A stretch of DNA of 60,726 nucleotides, taken from NCBI GenBank assembly GCA_021734595.1, contig JAIPIO010000001.1:1-60726 (forward strand). The letters run 5' to 3'. The translations under genes and the position numbers were made by a program. This document shows, piece after piece, positions 15,525 to 22,600 of this stretch. The stretch's first letter is position 1. Every line of letters starts with the position of its first letter. Source of the DNA: Kiritimatiellales bacterium. Lineage in GTDB: Bacteria; Verrucomicrobiota; Kiritimatiellia; Kiritimatiellales; Pontiellaceae. Under the pieces are notes generated by a model. It searched no databases. It worked only from the letters and a program-made list of their open reading frames with translations, and was not told the origin of the DNA.

Positions 15525-16337
15525 ATGAACCTGATCAGCGTACTGCGCAACGAATGTGTCAAGGCCGGGGCCGACTGCTCATCAAAGGATGATGTGCTGG
15601 CGGAAATTGCGAAACTGGCCAAGCACTCCCCCATCCTCGACAACACGGACGAATCGGTCATCCTTCAGGGGCTGAAGGACCGGGAAGAACTCAGCACCAC
15701 CGGGTTCGGCAACGGGATCGCCATTCCCCACTGCCGGCTCGACGGCGTTACTGATTTTGTGGTCGGTATTCTGGCGGTTCCCGCCGGAGCGGAGTTTTCC
15801 GCAATGGATGAACAGCCGGTCAGGCTCTTTGTGTTCATCATTGCTCCGGCCACGGGATCCAATGAACACATCAAGATTCTCTCGGCCATCTCACAGGCGC
15901 TCAACGTGCCGGGAAATGTTGATGAGATGGTGAAGGCTCCCAATGCGGAGGTGCTGCGGGAAAGCTTCCTGCGCCACATTCGCGACGAAGCGGAGGCTAC
16001 ATCGCACGATAATAAAAACCTGTTCCGCGTCCAGATTCAGGATGAGGACCTTTTTCACGACGTCCTTAAAATTTTCGCAAGTTTCATCTCTACCACCGTC
16101 ATGGTTTCCGAAGCCGAGCCGTCCGCGAACTACCTCCAGAAAATGCCATTGTTTGCCGGCTTCTGGAGCGACAAGCGCACCGAGTTCTGCAAGGTGATCC
16201 TCGCCACCGTGGATAAACAGGACACCAACGAAACCATCCGGCGCATCGAAGCAAGCACCGGTTCGCTGGATGAACGCGACGATATTCTGCTGACGGTGCA
16301 GGAACTGTTCTACTGCGCCGGCGGTCTCAACATTTAA
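15525..16337 (+). CDS. PTS fructose-type EIIA-like regulatory protein
   Basis: Residues 1-145 form a PTS EIIA type-2 (fructose/mannitol, PtsN-like) domain with the phosphorylatable histidine in GIAIPHCRL (near residue 68). The remaining 125 residues (LFRVQIQDEDLFHDVLKIF to LTVQELFYCAGGLNI) match no domain I can name, but suggest a small alpha/beta regulatory fold. No sugar-transporting IIB or IIC partner is nearby, so the domain probably senses PTS phosphorylation state. The next gene, 31 bases on, is a cation/proton antiporter. The pairing suggests that it regulates the antiporter, as EIIA(Ntr) regulates potassium transport elsewhere; this is inference. Confidence 0.75.
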   Translation: MNLISVLRNECVKAGADCSSKDDVLAEIAKLAKHSPILDNTDESVILQGLKDREELSTTGFGNGIAIPHCRLDGVTDFVVGILAVPAGAEFSAMDEQPVRLFVFIIAPATGSNEHIKILSAISQALNVPGNVDEMVKAPNAEVLRESFLRHIRDEAEATSHDNKNLFRVQIQDEDLFHDVLKIFASFISTTVMVSEAEPSANYLQKMPLFAGFWSDKRTEFCKVILATVDKQDTNETIRRIEASTGSLDERDDILLTVQELFYCAGGLNI

Positions 16338-16339
16338 CT

Positions 16340-16354
16340 TTCCAACCCTTGGAA
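16340..16354. repeat. Single TTCCA-N5-TGGAA site before the antiporter
   Basis: An exact copy (core ACCCT) fills half of the gap between the PTS IIA stop and the antiporter start. Its right arm, TTGGAAGAG, doubles as the purine-rich ribosome-binding region of the antiporter. Confidence 0.8.
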
Positions 16355-16368
16355 GAGAATTAACGATT

Positions 16369-17664
16369 ATGTCTGCTCCTGGAATTGAACACGCCGTGGA
16401 AGCGTCCGCCGGACTGCCACAACTCTTCACCCTCGTCGGCGCCATGATGCTCATCTGCTTCTATGCCGGCAAACTGGTCAAAAAGACCTCCCTGCCGTCG
16501 CTCATAGGCTATATGCTTGTTGGCGCGCTTTTCGGCTCTTCGTTCAAGCATTTTGGCATGGAGCTGTTTACCGAGCCCGTCCGCCACAGCCTGTCGTTCG
16601 TTACCCAGGTGGCACTCGGATTCGTGGCCTTCAGCATCGGCTCCGAGCTTAGCATGAAGTCGCTCAAGCGCCTCGGTTCCGGCATTGTCTGGATTATCTT
16701 TGCCGAATCGTTTGCCGCCTTCCTGGTGGTAGCCACGCTCATCTACGCCATCACGCGCGACCTGCCATTGGCGCTTATATTCGGTTCCATGGCTCCTGCC
16801 AGCGCACCGGCCGGCACCGTTGCCGTCATTCAGGAATACAAAGCCAAGGGCAGCCTCACGCAGGCGCTCTACGCCGTGGTCGGCTTCGACGACGGACTCG
16901 CCATCTTTATCTTCGGCTTCGCCGCCGCCATCGCCAAAAGCCTGCTCCTGGCGGAATCCCCCGGCCATGTTTCGGAAGGTTTCTTCCAAATGCTCAAGGC
17001 GCCCACGCTCGAAATCATTTTCAGTATTGTGGTCGGAACCGTCCTCGGCTTTGTGCTCTGCCAGCTTGTAAGAAGCATCAAGAACTCGCGCGATATGCTG
17101 ATCATCGTATTTGGCGTCGTAACACTGGCCAGCGGACTTTCCATGATGTGGCACCTGTCCCTCATTCTTACCAACATGGTTGTCGGCTTCATGTTGGTGA
17201 ACACCCGCCGCGAGGCACTCGTCCACCGCGTCACGGCACCACTGCTGGAAATCATGCCGCTCACCTTTGTGCTCTTCTTCTGCCTGGCGGGTGCGCACCT
17301 GCAGCTCGCATCCCTGCCCGCCCTCGGGCTCATCGGCTTGGTCTACATCCTTGGACGCTCGGCTGGCTTGATTGGCGGCGCGCGTCTTGGTGCCACCTTC
17401 GGACACGTCGAAGAGAAGATTAAGAAATATGTCGGTCTTGGCATTCTTTCCCAGGCCGGGGTGGCCATCGGCCTCGCGCTGATCGTCAACGCCGAGTTTT
17501 CGGGGCTTGGTGCCGTTACCGAAGGCGTGACGCATGGCGCGGCCATCGGCACCAAGGTGATCACCACCATCACCGCCACCTGCATCGTCTTTGAAATCAT
17601 CGGCCCCATCCTAACCAAATACGCCCTTGGCAAGGCCGGCGAACTCAATCAGGCGACCCGATAA
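16369..17664 (+). CDS. Cation/proton antiporter, CPA2 family
   Basis: The 431-residue integral membrane protein has about 12 hydrophobic segments, as in KefB/NapA-type Na+/H+ or K+/H+ exchangers. Segments such as LPSLIGYMLVGALFG, GSMAPASAPAGTVAVIQEY and VGFDDGLAIFIFGF fit the exchanger core, with the acidic pair DD (about residues 176-177) in a membrane segment at the expected ion-binding position. It lacks the C-terminal TrkA-N/TrkA-C regulatory domain of Kef proteins. The separate EIIA-like protein encoded just upstream may supply regulation instead. Confidence 0.85.
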   Translation: MSAPGIEHAVEASAGLPQLFTLVGAMMLICFYAGKLVKKTSLPSLIGYMLVGALFGSSFKHFGMELFTEPVRHSLSFVTQVALGFVAFSIGSELSMKSLKRLGSGIVWIIFAESFAAFLVVATLIYAITRDLPLALIFGSMAPASAPAGTVAVIQEYKAKGSLTQALYAVVGFDDGLAIFIFGFAAAIAKSLLLAESPGHVSEGFFQMLKAPTLEIIFSIVVGTVLGFVLCQLVRSIKNSRDMLIIVFGVVTLASGLSMMWHLSLILTNMVVGFMLVNTRREALVHRVTAPLLEIMPLTFVLFFCLAGAHLQLASLPALGLIGLVYILGRSAGLIGGARLGATFGHVEEKIKKYVGLGILSQAGVAIGLALIVNAEFSGLGAVTEGVTHGAAIGTKVITTITATCIVFEIIGPILTKYALGKAGELNQATR

Positions 17665-17695
17665 AAAAAACCGGCGACACGCTGCGCGCCGCCGG
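17663..17695 (-). terminator. Rho-independent terminator of the fadL-like gene
   Basis: On the minus strand CCGGCG (17695-17690) pairs with CGCCGG (17676-17671), followed by a run of eight T residues (17670-17663). It lies 28 bases after the FadL-like stop and borders the antiporter stop codon. Confidence 0.75.
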
Positions 17696-17723
17696 CTCCT
17701 GAACCTCGGTGATTTCTTTCAAC

Positions 17724-19010
17724 TTAGAAGGCGAAACCCGCCGACAGCGAAACCAGATGCGTGACGGTTTCATATTCACCGGCCAGCGAGGGAAGTTTAG
17801 CAACCACTTCACTGCCCGTGTCGGCTTTCTTTGCCCACAGGTAGGAGTAGGCCAGATCAATGCCTACACCTTTCCATTTACAACCCAAACCGGCCATGAC
17901 CATCTGCCGGTCGGAATCAGGCAGCTCAGGTGAACGGGTATCGCCGTTCATCGGCGACTCATCCCACACATAACCGCAGCGCAGCGCCAGGTTGTCCGTC
18001 AGTTGGTAGTCGGCTCCGACGCGGATGCTCCATACGTTCTTCCAACGCTTGGATACCCTATCGTTTGTCCCTCCCGCCGGAGTGCCGTCCGCCGGGGTGC
18101 CGGTGCCGGTAATCAACGGCGGTACCGCGCTGTCAAACTGTGGATTCATTTCGTCATAGGTGCTCCATTCCGTCCAAACAAAATCGAGGCCCAGAGAAAG
18201 TTTGTTGATGGAAGTGTTGGCGACACCGAGATTGACCGTGGCCGGGAGCTCCAGATCCGCTTTCGTATCGGTTTTCATGATTCCATCATAGGTCACATCC
18301 CCTTCCAAGGTCATATCGACACGGGACTGGAACCGCCCACCGACCGCCCAGCCGTCCAGCACATCGCAATGGACGGAAGCGGTATATCCGTAGCCAATAT
18401 CGTCGCCCTCAATTTCGCGCTTCGTGAAATCACCGTATGCACCCGTAACGCCGTTGACGGAACCTGGTTTGACGCTGCGGAGATTGGCCTCGGCACTTAC
18501 CACATTCATGCCTGCCGACACCGAAAACCTCTCATGAACCGCCCACGCAACCGAAGGGGTGACATACATGGTGGAGAGATCGGTACGTGTAGCGGCCAGG
18601 CTCCCAGCCGTCCATCCGTCCGGCCATTCGGTAATCAACCCGTAGGGTGCATTGATCGCAAGCGTTCCGGTCAATCGATCACTCAGCGGCTGCACATAGT
18701 ACAGGTGCGGAATATTGCGCCAATGATCTTCCATTTCTGAATCAAGTGCCGAGGAGAGGGCGCTGTTGAATTCGGTATCAATCAGGGCAAAGGTATTTCC
18801 CACCATGATCTGCGCACGGTCGGTTCCAGCCAATCCCGATGGATTGTACCATGCGAGTGAGGTCAGATTAGTGCGACCGCTGATGGCCCCCGCCTGTCCC
18901 AGAGCCTCTGCGGACCCTTCCGTGTACAACTGGAACCCCGCCCCGAAAACCGATGCGCCGGCAATTAACAGGCACACCACCGCTGTCATTAATACTTTTC
19001 TTTTTCTCAT
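17724..19010 (-). CDS. Outer membrane protein, OmpP1/FadL/TodX family
   Basis: The 428-residue protein has a signal peptide (VLMTAVVCLLIAGASVFG), then the mature N-terminus AGFQLYTEGSAEALGQAG characteristic of FadL-type porins. These form a 14-stranded barrel with an N-terminal plug. WYNPSGLAG and repeated amphipathic strands ending in the aromatic C-terminus VSLSAGFAF support an outer-membrane barrel. FadL channels admit long-chain fatty acids or other hydrophobic molecules. The next gene on the same strand side is an acyl-CoA synthetase, so fatty-acid uptake and activation is a coherent reading. A near-match of the TTCCA palindrome (one change) lies at 18040-18054. Confidence 0.85.
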   Translation of the reverse strand: MRKRKVLMTAVVCLLIAGASVFGAGFQLYTEGSAEALGQAGAISGRTNLTSLAWYNPSGLAGTDRAQIMVGNTFALIDTEFNSALSSALDSEMEDHWRNIPHLYYVQPLSDRLTGTLAINAPYGLITEWPDGWTAGSLAATRTDLSTMYVTPSVAWAVHERFSVSAGMNVVSAEANLRSVKPGSVNGVTGAYGDFTKREIEGDDIGYGYTASVHCDVLDGWAVGGRFQSRVDMTLEGDVTYDGIMKTDTKADLELPATVNLGVANTSINKLSLGLDFVWTEWSTYDEMNPQFDSAVPPLITGTGTPADGTPAGGTNDRVSKRWKNVWSIRVGADYQLTDNLALRCGYVWDESPMNGDTRSPELPDSDRQMVMAGLGCKWKGVGIDLAYSYLWAKKADTGSEVVAKLPSLAGEYETVTHLVSLSAGFAF

Positions 19011-19077
19011 CTATCAGCACCCTTCCCTTTCTGTTTATGTTCATATCCGCATCGCTCCCCGGCAATGCAGACGTTTC

Positions 19078-20301
19078 CTACATCGCCGAGGTATCAATCG
19101 CATAAAGATAGCGTTTGATCTTAGCCGTTGTGGTCTTCTCCAACTCTTCGAAACGGATCTGGATGCAGCGTGGTCGCTTATACTCTGATATTTCCCGCGA
19201 CAACCGCTTGATCTCCGCCCGCACGAAGTCTTCTATTTCCTTCTCTGAAAACCGTTTGTTTTCCTCATTCTCCAGGGCATCAAAAGCCTCCTGGTCCGGC
19301 ACGGCAATCAATCCTACCCGTTCCCCCGTCGTTTCACCGGGTTCGCGGTAGCCCAATGACAGGCATTCCAGAATATAGGGGCTCTTGGTCATCTGCTGCT
19401 CCACCTCTTCCGGATAGATGTTCTTGCCTTCCCGGTTGACAATCAGGCTTTTTTTCCGACCGTTGATGACCAGATAGCCGGCCTCGTCAAAATATCCGAT
19501 ATCGCCTGAATAAAACCATCCATCCTCGAGGCATTCCGCCGTGGCCTCCGGATTGTTATAATATCCCTGCATCACATTCGGCCCTTTGGCGGCAATTTCG
19601 CCGACACCATTAACATCCGCGTTGATGATTTTAATCTCCACATCCGGCAGGGCGAGACCGACCGTGCCGATGCGTGGCTTATCTGGTGGATTCAGCGAAA
19701 GCACCGGACCGGTTTCCGTGATGCCGTATCCTTCCACAATACTGAACCCCAGTTTATTCCATGCCCGCAGGGTATCTGGATCGATCGGAGCGCCACCCGA
19801 CACAATCAGGCGCAGCGATCCGCCCAGCTCCCGGTGGATTTTTTTACCGATCACGCGGGCCAACCCCACCTTGTACAGTACATGCGCGGCCTTTTTCTTG
19901 CGGACATTCTCCATGATGCGGGCCAGCATTTTTTCGAGCAGTAGCGGCACCGCCAGCAGCACGGTCGGTGAAGTGTCCTGCATGTTGGCTTTTATGGTCT
20001 TTAGATTCTCCACCATGCTGATTTCGCACTGCACAAATATCGGAAGCAGCATCGCGGTGGTAAACGCAAAGGAATGGTGCAACGGCAGCACCAGCAGAAA
20101 ATTATCCGTCTGGTGGATATCGATCGCCTTCTGGCAACTCGCAACATTGGATGCAAAGTTGCCGTGCGTTAAAACAGCGCCTTTCTGCCGCCCGGTCGTG
20201 CCAGAGGTGTAAATGAAAGGGGCGGGATCGTCCGGCCCGGGATCATGGCGGCGATACGCTCCCGCCACCGACAACGCCAAGGTGGATACCTGCGTCAACA
20301 T
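19078..20301 (-). CDS. Long-chain acyl-CoA synthetase, C-terminal part (split by amber codon)
   Basis: This carries most of an AMP-forming acyl-CoA ligase: phosphate-binding YTSGTTGRQKG, aromatic/acid-binding GYGITETGP, YSGDIGYFDEAGY, hinge region KNIYPEEVEQ and the C-terminal catalytic lysine region TTTAKIKRY. It is in the same frame as the ORF ending at 20308, separated from it only by TAG and two sense codons (GGG GAA). If translated alone it would start at ATG 20301, just after a GGGGGAA stretch that could act as a ribosome site for re-initiation. Complete enzymes have about 560-600 residues; the two parts together give about 575. Confidence 0.8.
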   Translation of the reverse strand: MLTQVSTLALSVAGAYRRHDPGPDDPAPFIYTSGTTGRQKGAVLTHGNFASNVASCQKAIDIHQTDNFLLVLPLHHSFAFTTAMLLPIFVQCEISMVENLKTIKANMQDTSPTVLLAVPLLLEKMLARIMENVRKKKAAHVLYKVGLARVIGKKIHRELGGSLRLIVSGGAPIDPDTLRAWNKLGFSIVEGYGITETGPVLSLNPPDKPRIGTVGLALPDVEIKIINADVNGVGEIAAKGPNVMQGYYNNPEATAECLEDGWFYSGDIGYFDEAGYLVINGRKKSLIVNREGKNIYPEEVEQQMTKSPYILECLSLGYREPGETTGERVGLIAVPDQEAFDALENEENKRFSEKEIEDFVRAEIKRLSREISEYKRPRCIQIRFEELEKTTTAKIKRYLYAIDTSAM

Positions 20302-20307
20302 TTCCCC

Positions 20308-20811
20308 CTATGCGGCATATTGAATTTTCCCGGACTCCGGAAGCGTTTGGGGCAACGCGTCCAGCAGCACCGCCGCCCGCAAATCCGGAAGCATGGTTTT
20401 AAGTTCTTCCAGAACCTCCGCGTTTCTGGCGGACGTAAACACGACGGACACACCGCAGTCGTGGAATATGTGGCCCACCTCCTGTTCCCGCAGTTTTACA
20501 TCCACCGGCACAGCGATCGCTCCCAAAGCCACGATACCAAAATAGATTTCTAGCCACTCCGGGGAGTTTTCCCGGTACAGCGCCACGCGGTCGCCCGGTT
20601 CAACCCCCAGCGTTGCACAGATCTCCGACACGTGCCATGCCCGCTCCCTCAGCTCCTTGTAGGTATAGGTGCACCATACCGCGTTTTTCTTAAAGCGCAA
20701 AACGGTCCGGTCGGCACTTTCGACTGCCGCGCGGTTCAATATGTCCTTGATCGTCAATGAGACCACCCCCCCAGCTTCAAACATTTTCGCAAAATATTTG
20801 TTAGTATGCAA
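20308..20811 (-). CDS. Long-chain acyl-CoA synthetase, N-terminal part (ends at in-frame TAG)
   Basis: The 167-residue ORF matches the N-terminal domain of AMP-forming acyl-CoA synthetases: YTYKELRERAWHVSEICATLGV, GDRVALYRENSPEWLEIYFG, ALGAIAVPVDVKL. It stops at TAG 20308-20310 in mid-domain, and the rest of the enzyme continues in the same frame. TAG serves as an ordinary stop elsewhere here (for example secA), so codon reassignment is unlikely. The start is uncertain: ATG 20811, ATG 20784 or a GTG/TTG just inside are possible, since the family-like sequence begins at SLTIKDIL. The gene is either a recent pseudogene, a readthrough gene or a sequencing error. Confidence 0.75.
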   Translation of the reverse strand: MHTNKYFAKMFEAGGVVSLTIKDILNRAAVESADRTVLRFKKNAVWCTYTYKELRERAWHVSEICATLGVEPGDRVALYRENSPEWLEIYFGIVALGAIAVPVDVKLREQEVGHIFHDCGVSVVFTSARNAEVLEELKTMLPDLRAAVLLDALPQTLPESGKIQYAA

Positions 20812-20998
20812 ACTATTTCAAACACACCTGACTGCGTTTCCGCGGCTACCGAGCATCAAATCGTTCGCGCGGGCTATTCAAAAGAAGGCCCGAAAACCGC
20901 AGGACGGCATCAACCGACTGGTTCTTCAGCGCGAAAAAGACGGAACCACAAAGCGCCTCATCACCACCTGGTTGCCCGATCCTGCATAATCATCCTGT

Positions 20999-21076
20999 TT
21001 CCAATCCCTGGAAAAGAGAAAGGCCGGAACTTCCAATCCCTGGAAATTCCGGCCGTGCTTATTCCAACCGTTGGAA
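20999..21076. repeat. Three-site TTCCA-N5-TGGAA array
   Basis: Exact copies lie at 20999-21013 (ATCCC), 21031-21045 (ATCCC) and 21062-21076 (ACCGT), spaced 32 and 31 bp. They lie after the oxidoreductase gene and about 190 bp upstream of the acyl-CoA synthetase start. The middle copy forms the tip of a terminator hairpin. The stretch 20812-20998 holds only a possible short plus-strand reading frame ending at 20989, with no recognisable family. Confidence 0.85.
21011..21054 (-). terminator. Terminator hairpin nested around a TTCCA palindrome
   Basis: On the minus strand GGCCGGAA (21054-21047) pairs with TTCCGGCC (21029-21022). The 15-bp palindrome at 21031-21045 extends the stem, and TTTCTCTTTTC (21021-21011) follows. 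It lies just downstream of the Gfo/Idh gene stop and is placed to end that transcript. Confidence 0.7.
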
Positions 21077-21079
21077 CGC

Positions 21080-22504
21080 TTAGAGCGAATAGCCCTTGCG
21101 GTACTCGTGGTTAACGTACCGGTTGGCGACATCGTTGTTCGTCGTCATTTTCTTGCTGTTCCACTTCAGCTTGGTGCCGGAACCGCAGCGCGCGGCCACA
21201 CAACCCAGCAACATGATTTCGGTAAGCGGACCGGAATAATCGAAGTTGGACATCGCCATCGAAGGATCATTCGCCTTAACGGCTGCCAGCCACTCGTCAT
21301 AGTGCTTATCCTGGCCACCGGCACGCTTGATGGTCTTCGGCGGCAGCTTACCGCTGCGAGCCACTTCCTGCATATCCGCTTCCGGGAAGATCCGTATGGA
21401 TTGCCCATAAATGGTCTGCATCATGTTGTATTTGCTGCCGTAATAGAAGATGCCGCCGCCTTTATCCAATTTGGCATCCTTCAGTGCATCGGGAATCGGC
21501 GGCCTGTTCTGTCCATCGAACCACTTCAGCGTAACCGGCGGAAGCTTCCCTCGCGCACCGAACGTATAGGTTACAATGGTCGAGACCGGGAAGGTGTCGG
21601 CGGCACTGGCCGGGTTTTCCCGCTCAAATTCAACCTCAACGCTCTCGGGCGCACCGAGTCCCAGCGCCCACACCGGCTGGTCCATGATATGCGCCGCCAT
21701 GTCGCCCAATGCGCCGCAGCCGTAATCCCAGTAGCCACGCCATTTGAAAGGAGCAATCTGGCTGCTGTAGGGCTTTTTCGGGGCCGGGCCGAGCCACAGA
21801 TCCCAATCCATGGTGGAAGGCACGGGTTCCGCCGGCGGTCGAACGATGCCCTGCGGCCAGATCGGCCGGTTGGTATAGCAATGCACTTCGCGGACTTCAC
21901 CAAGTACGCCAGCCTGAATCCATTCCACACCCATGCGGGTGCCATCATTGGAGTGGCCCTGGTTGCCCATTTGGGTAACCACACCGTACTTCTTCGCAGC
22001 GGCAGTAATGATGCGAGCCTCGGAAATCGTGCGGGTCAGCGGCTTTTGGCAATACACGCCCAATCCGCGCTGCATGGCCGCCATGGTGGCCACGGCATGG
22101 CTGTGGTCGGGTATCGAGACAACAACGGCATCAAGGTTTTTGTATTCCTTGTCGAGCATCACCCGCCAGTCGCGGTAGAGCTTGGCTTCGGGACAGCCTT
22201 TGATGGTCGGCGCGGCGCGGTCCAGATCGACATCGCACAGCGCGACTATGTTGTGGGCGGAACATCCTTTTATATCCGACGAGCCTTTGCCGCCGGCACC
22301 GATAAAGGCAATATTGAGCCGTTCGTTCGGTGGAAGCTTCTCTATCTGCGAAAACGTTTTCGGTTTTTTTGTTTTCGGCTTCTTTGTACCTTTTTTCTTG
22401 TCGCCCTTGGCGGCAAAACTGCCCGAAGGTAAAATATTGAATGCTGTTACAGCTGCGCCAGCAGCCAAAACACTTCGGCGGGATGGTTTTCCTGCTTTAC
22501 TCAT
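21080..22504 (-). CDS. Tat-exported Gfo/Idh/MocA-family oxidoreductase
   Basis: This NAD(P)-dependent sugar or cyclitol oxidoreductase-like protein has 474 residues. The N-terminus carries a twin-arginine signal (SRRSVLAAGAAVTAF), so it is folded in the cytoplasm and exported by the Tat pathway. A Lys-rich linker (about 33-50) precedes the Rossmann motif IAFIGAGGKG (65-74). QKPLTRTISEARII corresponds to the EKP catalytic region, and GHSNDGTRMGVEWI belongs to the family's second domain. Exported members are common in PVC bacteria beside sugar catabolic genes. The exact substrate is unknown. A terminator hairpin follows its stop. Confidence 0.9.
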   Translation of the reverse strand: MSKAGKPSRRSVLAAGAAVTAFNILPSGSFAAKGDKKKGTKKPKTKKPKTFSQIEKLPPNERLNIAFIGAGGKGSSDIKGCSAHNIVALCDVDLDRAAPTIKGCPEAKLYRDWRVMLDKEYKNLDAVVVSIPDHSHAVATMAAMQRGLGVYCQKPLTRTISEARIITAAAKKYGVVTQMGNQGHSNDGTRMGVEWIQAGVLGEVREVHCYTNRPIWPQGIVRPPAEPVPSTMDWDLWLGPAPKKPYSSQIAPFKWRGYWDYGCGALGDMAAHIMDQPVWALGLGAPESVEVEFERENPASAADTFPVSTIVTYTFGARGKLPPVTLKWFDGQNRPPIPDALKDAKLDKGGGIFYYGSKYNMMQTIYGQSIRIFPEADMQEVARSGKLPPKTIKRAGGQDKHYDEWLAAVKANDPSMAMSNFDYSGPLTEIMLLGCVAARCGSGTKLKWNSKKMTTNNDVANRYVNHEYRKGYSL

Positions 22505-22600
22505 AGTCTCTCTCCTTAATTAACCCAATGAAATACGTTACACAAACAGACGACGCTCAGGCAAAGAATAAGACAGAAAAATCTCTCTCTTTTCACCCCG

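Noticed and set aside
20812..20989. Short plus-strand frame SFARAIQKKARKPQDGINRL... ending at 20989
   Set aside because: The frame looks protein-like but has no good start or ribosome site and no known family; too weak to call.
21071..22432. Long plus-strand ORF opposite the Gfo/Idh gene (453 codons)
   Set aside because: Antisense shadow of the oxidoreductase; composition is that of a frame mirror.
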